Source: Petrimonas sp. (GTDB lineage Bacteria > Bacteroidota > Bacteroidia > Bacteroidales > Dysgonomonadaceae). From it: a stretch of 40,113 nt of DNA. Shown one piece after another: positions 32,373 to 40,113 of the stretch (positions are counted from its first letter, which is position 1; the number at the start of each line of letters is the position of its first letter). The notes below the pieces were generated by a model. That model was not told where the DNA came from. It was given only the letters and a program-made list of their open reading frames with translations, and ran no database searches. The stretch lies in contig DUNG01000021.1 of the NCBI GenBank assembly GCA_012839475.1, positions 1 through 40,113 on the forward strand. Direction: 5' to 3'. The position numbers and the translations under genes were made by a program.

Positions 32373-34592
32373 CTATTGTTGATCTGGCCACCAGCGGTAG
32401 CAGAGGATTTTGGCAAAAGCATTCTCCTCGTGCAGGATAAGGTAAGAGCCATCGGCCTGTTTCATAGCGTTAATAGCGTAGTTGAAATCGCACCAGCCGC
32501 TTTGCCTTTTAACGTTCTCACCCGGCTCAATGCGGCCAACGAGTTTACCCGAATGGGCATCATAGACCGTGATATGGCCATATCGTGCTAACGCAACAAA
32601 GATGTAATCCCCCTCCACGGTAAAGGCTTTGGCATTGGTATAGTCACGCTGTGAGCCATCTTCGATATTGAAGGGAATATAGAGTGTCATATCGGATGTC
32701 CAGCCATCCGTGATTTGGCCGGCTGCTGCTTTCTCCAGGAAACGGTTGCAACGCACGATGGTGCTGCCCATAGCCCACCATGTGTCACGACCATCAGGGT
32801 GAGCCGGTGAGAAGCCAGCCAGGTATAACGCGTCTTCTGATGGGTCGTAGTAGATACGTTTGGCATCGCCAAAACCTTTGGGCAGCGGGTAAAGTAGGGG
32901 TTTATCGTATTGCGGTATGCCATGCGAGTTCAGCCCTTTACACTTCCAAAAGAAGCATCCCTGTTGCCGTGTACCCCGCCAAATGTTGCCCGCGTGGTCC
33001 ACGAACAGGCTCATCGAGTATTGGTTAACTTCGGTGCTGTTCAGGTATTCGTTCTCTTGTCTAACGGCATCTCCGTTCTGGTCCACCCAAAAGGTGATAT
33101 CCCTGTTTTGGTCGGGATCACCATTGTGTGCGAACAGGAAAGGAATGGCTATATAGCCGCATGTCTGCTCGTCGAACCGGTAACCCGCCAACATACCACC
33201 ATACATGTCAGATACAAAGAGGAAGCTTTTGCCCCCGATGGTGCGCTTGAATGAAGAGGTGATAAAGGCCCCATCTTTTTTAACGCGCTCATCGTCCGGA
33301 AAGCGGAACGGGTCGGCAGTATAGGCCACCAGTTCATCTATCCTGCCTCCCTCCTTGCTGTAGTCCACACGGTGTATCTTTTCGGGCGAGTAGACGTGGT
33401 GGATATCGGTGCGGTCGAAGTCGGCCGTCGCCGTGAAAATCAGCCCTTCACACTTCCAGAGCCGTTTTTTGGTTCGTTCGTTGTAGGCCTCTACCACCGC
33501 TCCCCGGCCACCGCTCACGGCGGTATTGGCAATGTAGATATTCCCCTTGCCATCGACACTAGCCGCCGAAGGACCCGAAAAACGGTATTCGCCAGCCTCT
33601 CCCGCCTTGAAATGGTTATCCTGGGCAAACACTCCGCCCGTGGTACCAAACGTGGCGGCGAGCGTGGGCTGTTGGTATATGTTTTCGTACATCAGGATGT
33701 TCATATCCTTACCGCGATTAGGCAGCAGAAGTCGATCGTTGTAGGTATCTATCGAGAACGAGAGCGCGGACACCTCTTCGGGGATAGTCAATGATTGGGG
33801 TAATAACCGACCGCTCATCGCGTCGATGCGGATGATCTGTTTTCCCCGCATCATCCAGAGTCCATGCTTGTTGTCGGCGTATATTAGCCCCACGCCACCC
33901 GTTACCGGGTAGCCACAACGGTAGGTCATGCTCCTTTTATCATAAATTTTTATCGAGTCGGGTATGTTTTGGTTCTCGTCTCCCCCGACTGCCACGAAAA
34001 GGTTGTCGTCCTGTAGCGCCAGTCCCTCTAATGACCGGGAGGCCTCCCTGCATACGATAAGCATATCACCCTTATAGCCGTATCCGTTATTAAAGGGGGC
34101 GCCTTTGCCCGTGAAGAGGTCGTATCGACGTATCGTTTTCCACTCGATGCTCTTGTCGCAGGGAGGATATTGTGGCAACTGGTTGTCGTTTAACCGGTCG
34201 TTTCCCCCGTCGCACCCGTGCTGTGTCAGTAACTGGTACACATAATGGTCATCTATCACCACAGCTTTGCCGGAGTGACGCCCCCAGCCCCCGGTGCCGG
34301 AACCTTCGGGACGGCTAATCAGCCTGCCGTTTTGGTATACACCCACGTTGGTACCGCCTTCATCCCACCCGCATATGGTAGCCACTATGCCATCGTTGTT
34401 GGTGTAGATATTCCACATATCGTGGGGGATGTGCGCCTCCTCGTAGCCCCCATCGTTGCCTATCCACGACGTGGAGTAATTCTTTAACGTTAAATCTTTG
34501 CTATCAACGGGCTCTATGGTTTGAGCTTGCGCGGATATCCAGGTGATGAGAGCGGCTAAGGAGAGAAATAACCGTAACTGTTTTATTGCCAT
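32373..34592 (-). CDS. Large secreted protein of unknown family, probable beta-propeller with an EF-hand-like loop
   Basis: 739 residues. The signal peptide is MAIKQLRLFLSLAALITWIS with a cut after AQA. The body has many short beta-type repeats with a GxxYIAN or NxxVAxG flavour (GKGNIYIANTAVSG, DNLFVAVGGDENQN, GDYIFVALARYGHITVYDAH), which suggests a propeller of six to eight blades. A calcium-type loop DQNGDAVRQENE (Asp504 to Glu515) fits the EF-hand spacing (D, N, D, Q, E at positions 1, 3, 5, 9, 12). I do not recognise a glycoside hydrolase or lyase family. The GH140-like gene follows, so a role in binding or cutting the same polysaccharide is likely. Confidence 0.72.
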   Translation of the reverse strand: MAIKQLRLFLSLAALITWISAQAQTIEPVDSKDLTLKNYSTSWIGNDGGYEEAHIPHDMWNIYTNNDGIVATICGWDEGGTNVGVYQNGRLISRPEGSGTGGWGRHSGKAVVIDDHYVYQLLTQHGCDGGNDRLNDNQLPQYPPCDKSIEWKTIRRYDLFTGKGAPFNNGYGYKGDMLIVCREASRSLEGLALQDDNLFVAVGGDENQNIPDSIKIYDKRSMTYRCGYPVTGGVGLIYADNKHGLWMMRGKQIIRIDAMSGRLLPQSLTIPEEVSALSFSIDTYNDRLLLPNRGKDMNILMYENIYQQPTLAATFGTTGGVFAQDNHFKAGEAGEYRFSGPSAASVDGKGNIYIANTAVSGGRGAVVEAYNERTKKRLWKCEGLIFTATADFDRTDIHHVYSPEKIHRVDYSKEGGRIDELVAYTADPFRFPDDERVKKDGAFITSSFKRTIGGKSFLFVSDMYGGMLAGYRFDEQTCGYIAIPFLFAHNGDPDQNRDITFWVDQNGDAVRQENEYLNSTEVNQYSMSLFVDHAGNIWRGTRQQGCFFWKCKGLNSHGIPQYDKPLLYPLPKGFGDAKRIYYDPSEDALYLAGFSPAHPDGRDTWWAMGSTIVRCNRFLEKAAAGQITDGWTSDMTLYIPFNIEDGSQRDYTNAKAFTVEGDYIFVALARYGHITVYDAHSGKLVGRIEPGENVKRQSGWCDFNYAINAMKQADGSYLILHEENAFAKILCYRWWPDQQ

Positions 34593-34610
34593 AACTAATC
34601 AGAATTAGTT
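34593..34610 (-). promoter_or_regulatory. Inverted repeat touching the start codon of the 739-residue gene
   Basis: AACTAAT (34593-34599) and ATTAGTT (34604-34610) are perfect arms with a 4-bp spacer, directly before the ATG at 34592. In the mRNA it would form a hairpin over the ribosome landing site; in DNA it could be an operator. Confidence 0.5.
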
Positions 34611-34758
34611 AGATTAAAACCATACTTGTGATTTTACTGTTTATAGGCTTTTGGATTAAGCAGGGTATCCATGGTGAGCCGTTAACTTGTGTTTTACATT
34701 GTTATTTAGCAAATGTCGTCAATAAATCCATTGATGCAAAATGTTAGGATGATAAAAA

Positions 34759-34773
34759 AGTATAATTGATACT
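34759..34773. promoter_or_regulatory. Short inverted repeat upstream of pyrK
   Basis: AGTAT (34759-34763) and ATACT (34769-34773) about AATTG, 30 bp before the pyrK promoter. It may be an operator, but arms of 5 bp can arise by chance. Confidence 0.25.
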
Positions 34774-34804
34774 GAAAGAAATATCATGCAAAATTCGCAT
34801 CTCT

Positions 34805-34836
34805 TTTGTGAGAGTGGCAATAAAGATGTATTTTTG
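34805..34836 (+). promoter_or_regulatory. Promoter of pyrK-pyrD
   Basis: TTTG at 34805-34808, 20-bp spacer, TATTTTTG at 34829-34836. It is 22 bp before the pyrK ATG, so the leader is short and no riboswitch or attenuator is expected. Confidence 0.75.
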
Positions 34837-34858
34837 CCCACGTTAACGCTATTTCCCG

Positions 34859-35635
34859 ATGCAAGTAACCGATTTTATTATCCGCTCGAACGAAGCGCTG
34901 AACGACCGCAACCGGTTGATTAAGGTGACACCTGCCGATCACCGGCATTTGCCCCCGATGCAACCGGGTCAGTTCGTGCAAGTCTTGGTCGACCGTTCAC
35001 CCGGTACCTTCCTGCGCAGGCCTATCTCCATCAACTTCGTGGATCGAGAGAAGAACGAATTATGGCTGCTTGTCCAGGAGGTGGGGGACGGTACCCGTGA
35101 GATATGTAGCCGACAACCCGGTGAGGTGGTGAACCTCATCTACCCGCTGGGCAACTCGTTCACCTTGCCAGAAGGGAAGAGTGACCACTTCCTCCTTGTA
35201 GGTGGCGGGGTGGGGACGGCTCCCCTCCTGTTTTTAGGCAAGGAGCTGCATGCCCGCGGCTTTCAGGTCGACTTCCTGCTGGGTGGCCGTTCCGCTACCG
35301 ATATCTTGCAGCGGGCTGATTTCGAGCAGTACGGTACCCTCTACTGCACCACCGAGGATGGTTCATTGGGCGAGAAGGGGTTCGTGATCCATCACTCGTT
35401 ATGGCAGGAGAAGCGGTACGACTTTATCTACACCTGCGGCTCCAGGCCAATGATGGTGGCCGTAGCCAGGCTTGCCCGCGAGAGGGGAGTCCCCTGCGAG
35501 GCGTCCCTGGAGAACCTGATGGCGTGCGGCTTTGGCGCCTGCCTCTGCTGCGTGGAGAAAACGACACGCGGGAACCTCAACACCTGCACGGAAGGGCCCG
35601 TCTTTAATACCGATATGCTCTCATGGCTAGATTAG
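34859..35635 (+). CDS. pyrK: Dihydroorotate dehydrogenase electron transfer subunit
   Basis: 258 residues. PyrK carries FAD and a [2Fe-2S] cluster and passes electrons from PyrD to NAD+. The FAD-binding part has [14 protein letters not shown] (51-64), the NAD part [16 protein letters not shown] (115-130), and the cluster ligands are Cys223, Cys228, Cys231 and Cys243 in the CGFGACLCC region and NTCTEG. This four-Cys pattern separates it from NfnA. It overlaps pyrD by 13 bp, so the pair is translated together as the class 1B enzyme of pyrimidine synthesis. Confidence 0.92.
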   Translation: MQVTDFIIRSNEALNDRNRLIKVTPADHRHLPPMQPGQFVQVLVDRSPGTFLRRPISINFVDREKNELWLLVQEVGDGTREICSRQPGEVVNLIYPLGNSFTLPEGKSDHFLLVGGGVGTAPLLFLGKELHARGFQVDFLLGGRSATDILQRADFEQYGTLYCTTEDGSLGEKGFVIHHSLWQEKRYDFIYTCGSRPMMVAVARLARERGVPCEASLENLMACGFGACLCCVEKTTRGNLNTCTEGPVFNTDMLSWLD

Positions 35636-36534
35636 ATGTACAGATAGGAGGGCTGACCCTCAGGAACCCGGTGACCACAGCTTCGGGAACGTTCGGTTAC
35701 GGCACGGAATACCTCGATTTCGTCGATTTAGGGCGCCTTGGAGGGGTTTTCGTGAAGGGGACGACCCTGGAGCCACGCCAAGGGAATGATTACCCCAGAA
35801 TGGCCGAAACCGCCTCGGGGATGCTCAACGCGGTGGGCCTTCAGAACCCGGGGGTCGACTATTTCGTGGAGCACCTCTACCCGGTGATCAAGGAGTACGA
35901 CACCCATATGATGGTGAACGTGTCAGGATCCACTATTGAGGGGTACGTGGCTTGCGCGGAGAGGTTGGCCGACCTCGACAAGATGCCGGCCATCGAGCTG
36001 AATATCTCCTGTCCCAACGTGAAAGAGGGGGGGATGGCGTTCGGCACCTCGGTTAAATCGGCAGCCGAGGTGACCCGTGCAGTGCGCAAGGTATTTCCCA
36101 AAACCATGATCGTGAAGCTGTCGCCGAATGTTACCAACATCGCCGAGATCGCCAAGGCGGTGGAAGGGGAAGGAGCTGACGCGGTTTCGCTCGTCAACAC
36201 GTTCCTGGGTATGGCGGTCGATGCGGAGAGGCGGCAGCCCCTGCTATCGACAGTCACCGGGGGCCTATCGGGACCCTGTATTAAGCCTATTGCCCTACGC
36301 ATGGTGTGGGAAGTGTTTCACGCGGTGAATATCCCCATTATCGGTATAGGAGGAATCTGTAACTGGCAAGACGCCATCGAGTTCATCCTGGTAGGTGCCA
36401 CTGCCGTACAGGTGGGGACCTACAACTTCATCGACCCGACGGCAACGGTGAAGATTGTCGAAGGGATAAACGACTACCTGGACCGGCACGGTTTTAAATC
36501 GGTCAGTGACCTGGTCGGGTTGATTCGGAAGTAA
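35623..36534 (+). CDS. pyrD: Dihydroorotate dehydrogenase, class 1B catalytic subunit
   Basis: 303 residues. It oxidises dihydroorotate to orotate with FMN, fourth step of pyrimidine synthesis. The N-terminus is [20 protein letters not shown]. The class 1B catalytic Cys is at 130 in [18 protein letters not shown], the same number as in the Lactococcus PyrDB enzyme. FMN contacts are visible as ASGTFGYG (20-27) and [14 protein letters not shown] later, with GATAVQVGT near the end. Together with PyrK it uses NAD+, which fits anaerobic growth. Other pyr genes are not in the window. Confidence 0.94.
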   Translation: MARLDVQIGGLTLRNPVTTASGTFGYGTEYLDFVDLGRLGGVFVKGTTLEPRQGNDYPRMAETASGMLNAVGLQNPGVDYFVEHLYPVIKEYDTHMMVNVSGSTIEGYVACAERLADLDKMPAIELNISCPNVKEGGMAFGTSVKSAAEVTRAVRKVFPKTMIVKLSPNVTNIAEIAKAVEGEGADAVSLVNTFLGMAVDAERRQPLLSTVTGGLSGPCIKPIALRMVWEVFHAVNIPIIGIGGICNWQDAIEFILVGATAVQVGTYNFIDPTATVKIVEGINDYLDRHGFKSVSDLVGLIRK

Positions 36535-36587
36535 CCCAAACCGGTCGTTGTTTTTAGGGATTTAATCATTTCATATAGTACTTTTTC

Positions 36588-37625
36588 ATGGCAAAACTTG
36601 TAATTCCGGCCGGCTACGTGCCGCTGTTAAACTTAAAACAGACCGAACTGGGAATTAAAAGCATAAAGGACTTTTTTCAAGCCAACCTCTCCTCCGAGTT
36701 GCGCTTGCGACGCGTAACCGCTCCGCTGTTCGTGGAGAGCGGTACCGGGATTAACGACGACCTGAACGGGGTGGAGCGGCCAGTGCGCTTCCCGATCAAG
36801 GATATGGGCGACAAGAGCGCCGAGATCGTTCACTCGCTGGCCAAGTGGAAGCGGCTCACGCTGGCCGATTACGAGATCAAGCGGGGATTCGGTATCTACA
36901 CTGATATGAACGCGATCCGCGCCGATGAAGAGCTGGACAATCTCCATTCGCTTTACGTGGACCAGTGGGATTGGGAGATGGTAATCGATGAGAGCGATCG
37001 CAACATCGAGTTCCTGAAGCAAACCGTGCGCCGTATATACGCCGCGATGCTGCGTACGGAGTACCTGGTCTACGAGCTCTTCCCGGTTATCCAGCCCGAG
37101 CTGCCCTACGATATCACCTTTATCCATGCCGAGGAGCTGCTGCAAAAATACCCGGACAGGGATCCAAAAGGGCGGGAAGATGCCATTACCGAGGCGTATG
37201 GCGCGGTATTCGTGATGGGGATCGGGGCACCGTTGTCGAACGGTCAACCGCACGACGGACGGGCGCCGGACTACGATGACTGGAGCACGCCCAATAGCGA
37301 TGGGTTCCTGGGCTTGAACGGCGACCTGCTTATATGGAACCCGGTATTAAGGCAGGCCGTGGAGATCAGCTCCATGGGCATCCGGGTGGATCCCGAAACC
37401 CTGGAGCGGCAACTGAGGACGAGGGGAGAGCTTGACCGGCTATCACTCTACTTTCACAAGCGGCTGATGAACGACGAACTCCCGCTCTCCATCGGCGGGG
37501 GAATAGGGCAGTCGCGCCTCTGCATGCACTACTTGCGTAAAGCACATATCGGAGAGATTCAAGCCAGCCTGTGGCCACGTGAGATGCGGGAGGAGGCCAA
37601 GAGCAAAGGGGTGATCCTGATTTAG
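36588..37625 (+). CDS. asnA: Aspartate--ammonia ligase
   Basis: 345 residues. AsnA makes asparagine from aspartate, ammonia and ATP, with AMP formed; it is related to class II aminoacyl-tRNA synthetases. Family signs are DFFQANLSSELRLRRVTAPL, GTGINDDLNGVERPVRFPIK, VHSLAKWKRLTLADYEIKRG and GLYTDMNAI-type GIYTDMNAIRADE, and the class II motif 3-like GGGIGQSRLCM near 305. Length is normal (about 330-345). It is cytoplasmic. It starts 53 bp after pyrD and may be read from the pyr promoter, as no clear TAnnTTTG box lies in that gap. Confidence 0.95.
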   Translation: MAKLVIPAGYVPLLNLKQTELGIKSIKDFFQANLSSELRLRRVTAPLFVESGTGINDDLNGVERPVRFPIKDMGDKSAEIVHSLAKWKRLTLADYEIKRGFGIYTDMNAIRADEELDNLHSLYVDQWDWEMVIDESDRNIEFLKQTVRRIYAAMLRTEYLVYELFPVIQPELPYDITFIHAEELLQKYPDRDPKGREDAITEAYGAVFVMGIGAPLSNGQPHDGRAPDYDDWSTPNSDGFLGLNGDLLIWNPVLRQAVEISSMGIRVDPETLERQLRTRGELDRLSLYFHKRLMNDELPLSIGGGIGQSRLCMHYLRKAHIGEIQASLWPREMREEAKSKGVILI

Positions 37626-37631
37626 TGACGG

Positions 37632-37665
37632 AAAAAAGGGGGCGTCGCACCTGCAACGCCCCCTT
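37632..37665 (-). terminator. Terminator of the poly-Asp lipoprotein gene, probably shared with asnA
   Basis: AAGGGGGCGT (37636-37645) and ACGCCCCCTT (37656-37665) form a perfect 10-bp GC-rich stem. Read on the minus strand it is followed by a T-run (37632-37637). On the plus strand no T-run follows, so it would act less well for asnA. Confidence 0.8.
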
Positions 37666-37711
37666 CAACCTAAAACAATTCACACAATCAATTATAATTC
37701 ATTAATCATTT

Positions 37712-38623
37712 TTAGTCATCGTCATCATCATCATCATCATCATCGTCATCCCAATCATCATCCCAATCGTCGTCTAGCACGTCATCCAGCCATTCCCAGA
37801 ACCTTTCGGCAACATCGTAATGCCATTTGTGTATTTTTTCATACCACTCGTACTTGTCATCGTCATCAAAGTAGTAGAAGAAGAATCCGGTTTTCCCGTC
37901 TATCGTGATAGCACTATCTAACGAGAAGCCGAAAAACAGGGCTTTCTTGGCAAACAGCTTATCCAGATCGAAGGAGATGACCAGGTCCTGATTTTCCCCT
38001 ACCACGAACGGTTTATTGTCCGGGTAATCGATCTCGAAATCAAACGACTTGTCGGAGGCGAACTCGAACGGGATATCTCCGATGGTGCCTTTAATCAAGA
38101 TGCTCTTACCATACATCACGGATGTCTTATCCTTTGACCTGTCCATCTCGAATTCTACACCGGAATAAGCAGCCATGGGAAGTTGTACCCCCTTGATAAC
38201 CATGTTGGTGTTGAGCTCACCATTTGAAATCAACTTGATCTCGAACGGCCCCTTAAGTTCCAGCTCATCGTCACCATCGTACGTCCCATTAAAGGTTAAG
38301 AATGGATTGTAGTCGTCATCATACTTGCCACTCTTGTGGTAATCGAAATCATCGTCAAACTCTAGCTCAATCTCTTTGATGTTCAGAATAAAATCGGTAA
38401 CCGTGATGTTGTAGTTGCTGAACCAGGAGAACTTTGTACCCTCGGTAGATTTTGTGGTTATTTCCCCACCTTTAGCGAGAAAATGTATGTCGACCGGTTT
38501 CTTGCCGACCAACTGAAGGTCATCATCCTCCTTATCACAGGAGATAAAAACAAAAGACAGCAAAAATAGCGCCATCAGCGCCGTTGTTAAAACATTCTTT
38601 TTCATTTTACTTGATTTTTTCAT
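37712..38623 (-). CDS. Lipoprotein with a poly-aspartate C-terminal tail
   Basis: 303 residues. The signal peptide ends in a lipobox FISC (Cys29), followed by DKEDDD, an acidic stretch after Cys that is common in surface-exposed Bacteroidota lipoproteins. The ATG at 38605 is an alternative start. The middle (45-250) is of beta type and recalls DUF4382-like proteins (NITVTDFILNIKEIELEF; SNGELNTNMVIKGVQLPM). The C-terminus is WEWLDDVLDDDWDDDWDDDD with further Asp residues, about ten in a row, encoded by GAT/GAC triplet repeats. The protein as a whole is strongly acidic. Function is unknown; metal binding by the tail is a guess. It is a single-gene unit. Confidence 0.75.
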   Translation of the reverse strand: MKKSSKMKKNVLTTALMALFLLSFVFISCDKEDDDLQLVGKKPVDIHFLAKGGEITTKSTEGTKFSWFSNYNITVTDFILNIKEIELEFDDDFDYHKSGKYDDDYNPFLTFNGTYDGDDELELKGPFEIKLISNGELNTNMVIKGVQLPMAAYSGVEFEMDRSKDKTSVMYGKSILIKGTIGDIPFEFASDKSFDFEIDYPDNKPFVVGENQDLVISFDLDKLFAKKALFFGFSLDSAITIDGKTGFFFYYFDDDDKYEWYEKIHKWHYDVAERFWEWLDDVLDDDWDDDWDDDDDDDDDDDD

Positions 38624-38801
38624 TTAACATTATAAGTAACCTTATCGAACTATTTCATCAGACGGCATTTAAGACAAATAGTTTAAAACCTCGTTAGAGA
38701 AGGGGGGTGTTTTTTATTTTTTTATAGGATAAGAATGAAAGCAAAAACAGCGCCAACACGGCTATCTATCAATAAAATATAGAACGGGAAAAAGTGCCTT
38801 A

Positions 38802-38838
38802 AATAAAAAAATCGGTCAAGTAAAATTCTTGACCGATT
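38802..38838 (-). terminator. Terminator of tRNA-Met
   Basis: AATCGGTCAAG (38810-38820) pairs with CTTGACCGATT (38828-38838), a perfect 11-bp stem with a 7-nt loop. On the minus strand a T-run follows directly (38802-38811). Confidence 0.85.
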
Positions 38839-38848
38839 CACTTTCGGG

Positions 38849-38922
38849 TAGCGAGACCGGGGCATGATCCCGGGACCTCATGATTATGAATCATGCGCTC
38901 TAACCAACTGAGCTATCTCGCC
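38849..38922 (-). tRNA. tRNA-Met (anticodon CAU), elongator type or Ile-CAU
   Basis: 74 nt, CCA not encoded (CCC follows the discriminator A). The order is acceptor GGCGAGA/TCTCGCT (first pair G-T), D-arm GCTC/GAGC with AGTTGGTTA, anticodon stem CATGA/TCATG with loop TTCATAA, anticodon at 38886-38888, variable loop AGGTC and T-stem CCGGG/CCCGG. The T-loop reads ATCATGC in place of the usual TTCRANY, with A at 54 and T at 58. It lacks the initiator features (three G-C pairs in the anticodon stem), so it is elongator Met or the lysidine-modified Ile tRNA. The start of the tRNA is near G38922. Confidence 0.92.
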
Positions 38923-39049
38923 AACGGCGTATCTTCTAAATTCGCGGTGCAAAAGTAGCACAACTTTTTGAATCTTGCAACTACTAATCCCTAAATCCGT
39001 TTTAAAAACGACAAAATGTTGTAATTTCGCGTAGGAAACGACATGCAGT

Positions 39050-40113
39050 ATGATCTACCCCGATAATTTTGAACAGAAGATAGAGTTTCTGAAGGTGCGC
39101 CAACTCCTGGTCGACCGGTGCTTGAGCGTGCTGGGCGAGGAGAAGGTGGGGGAGATGTGCTTTCTTACCTCGCACGAGGAGATCGAGACACGGTTGGCGC
39201 AAACCGAAGAGTTCGTTCGCCTGCGGGAAGAGGAGGATGCCTTCCCGATGGATGGTTTTCACGATACTCGGGCAGAACTGAAGCGCATTCGGGTGGTGGG
39301 CTCGTGGATAGAGCAGGGTGCGCTGTTTAACCTGCGCCAATCCCTGCAGACCCTGAACGGTATCGTTGCCTTCCTGTGTCGCGACGAAGAGAACCCGAAG
39401 TACCCGAACCTGCAAGCGTTGGCCAGCGAGGTGGCCACCTTTCCCGAGGTCACGAGGCGAATCGACGCCATTTTGGATAAGTTTGGGCAGGTGAAGGATA
39501 ACGCGTCTCCCCGGCTGGCGGAGATCCGCGGGGAGCTTACATCCACCATGAACGGGATATCCAGAACCTTGAACACGATCTTGCGAAGGGCGCAAGCGGA
39601 GGGGTACGTCGACAAGGATGTGTCACCGAGCGTGCGCGATGGGCGACTGGTGATACCCGTGGATCCCGCGTACAAGCGAAAAGTCAAGGGGATCGTGCAC
39701 GACGAGTCGGCCTCGGGCAAGACGGTCTTTATCGAGCCGTCGGAGGTGGTGGAGGCCAACAACCGTATCCGGGAGCTGGAAGCCGAGGAGAGGAGGGAGA
39801 TCATCCGCGTGCTTACGGAGTTCACCGCGTACCTGCGTCCTTTCCTGCCCGACCTGCTGGATTCGTATGACTTCCTGGCGACGGTCGACTTCATACAGGC
39901 GAAAGCATCGCTTGCCACGCTGATAGGGGGCATAAAACCGTCACTAGAAGAGAGGCCGCTTATCGATTGGGTGCAGGCGACCCACCCGTTGCTGGAGCTC
40001 TCGCTCAAAAAACAGGGTCGCAAGGTAGTGCCGCTTGATATCACGCTGGAGAAACCGAACCGGATACTGGTCATCTCGGGACCCAACGCCGGTGGGAAGT
40101 CGGTCTGCCTGAA
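39050..40113 (+). CDS. mutS2: Endonuclease MutS2, N-terminal part (runs off right edge)
   Basis: The first 354 codons are present; the rest, with most of the ATPase and the Smr domain, lies outside the window. MutS2 acts on branched DNA and on collided ribosomes; it is not part of mismatch repair. The start is the ATG at 39050 (MIYPDNFEQKIEFLKVRQLL); the ATG eight bases upstream runs into a stop. The helical core contains SPRLAEIRGELTSTMNGISR, RDGRLVIPVDPAYKRKVKGI and VHDESASGKTVFIEPSEVVE. The Walker A motif GPNAGGKS is at 344-351. A TAATTTCG box at 39021-39028 is one base from the -7 consensus. Confidence 0.93.
   Translation, partial: MIYPDNFEQKIEFLKVRQLLVDRCLSVLGEEKVGEMCFLTSHEEIETRLAQTEEFVRLREEEDAFPMDGFHDTRAELKRIRVVGSWIEQGALFNLRQSLQTLNGIVAFLCRDEENPKYPNLQALASEVATFPEVTRRIDAILDKFGQVKDNASPRLAEIRGELTSTMNGISRTLNTILRRAQAEGYVDKDVSPSVRDGRLVIPVDPAYKRKVKGIVHDESASGKTVFIEPSEVVEANNRIRELEAEERREIIRVLTEFTAYLRPFLPDLLDSYDFLATVDFIQAKASLATLIGGIKPSLEERPLIDWVQATHPLLELSLKKQGRKVVPLDITLEKPNRILVISGPNAGGKSVCL

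Noticed and set aside
30928-34592. Complete polysaccharide utilisation locus
   Set aside because: No SusC-like TonB receptor, SusD-like lipoprotein or dedicated sensor gene is present on either side.

Overview
The window is about 40 kb of a chromosome from a member of the phylum Bacteroidota, most likely order Bacteroidales. This rests on promoters of the TTTG-N19-TAnnTTTG type, the scarcity of Shine-Dalgarno sites, a tmRNA tag ending NNNYALAA, DUF3467, SPOR and DUF4382-like proteins, a FadL/OmpP1-type outer membrane protein, AMP nucleosidase beside an HsdR-N domain protein, and a GH140-like enzyme. Base composition is close to half G+C. I lean to a Dysgonomonadaceae-like relative, but this is inference. 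Most of the window is ordinary chromosomal core; I see no insertion sequence, phage or CRISPR array.

Region 1-6400: on the minus strand an electron-bifurcating transhydrogenase pair (nfnA, nfnB) precedes the start of pdxB, which is cut by the window edge. The tmRNA gene ssrA is divergent from nfn and has a good promoter and terminator. A four-gene minus-strand set follows: a TPR protein, an ECF sigma factor, a probable anti-sigma membrane protein and a Spy/CpxP-like periplasmic protein. Region 6400-16400: an AspT/YidE-type exchanger, a 170-bp interrupted inverted repeat, a 4-alpha-glucanotransferase with two starch-binding domains, a class II fructose-bisphosphate aldolase facing it across a shared terminator, then the proton-translocating transhydrogenase pntAA-pntAB-pntB and a DUF3467 protein.

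Region 16400-25500: a plus-strand run with a DUF3298 lipoprotein, rsmG, a metallo-beta-lactamase-fold hydrolase, full-length gcvP, a DUF4382-like lipoprotein, a SPOR lipoprotein and a PhnP-like hydrolase. It ends with an unusual secreted protein made of a Trp/Tyr/Gly block and an Arg/Ser tail. Region 25600-29620: a FadL-like outer membrane protein, then an HsdR-N nuclease-like protein divergent from AMP nucleosidase and holA.

Region 29620-34600: a 600-bp AT-rich gap with repeated TACAWWTGTA palindromes leads into an XRE-family regulator. Convergent to it is a two-gene carbohydrate-type locus, a large secreted protein of unknown family and a GH140/DUF4038 hydrolase, with no SusC/SusD pair nearby. 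Region 34600-40113: pyrK-pyrD and asnA on plus, a lipoprotein with a poly-aspartate tail and tRNA-Met on minus, and the first third of mutS2 running off the right edge.

Together the core genes cover redox balance (Nfn and Pnt), pyrimidine, vitamin B6, asparagine and glycine metabolism, starch/glycogen use and glycolysis, ribosome rescue, and DNA replication/recombination. The least explained elements are the WY/RS secreted protein, the long hairpin after yidE, the palindrome array before the XRE gene and the secreted partner of the GH140 enzyme.
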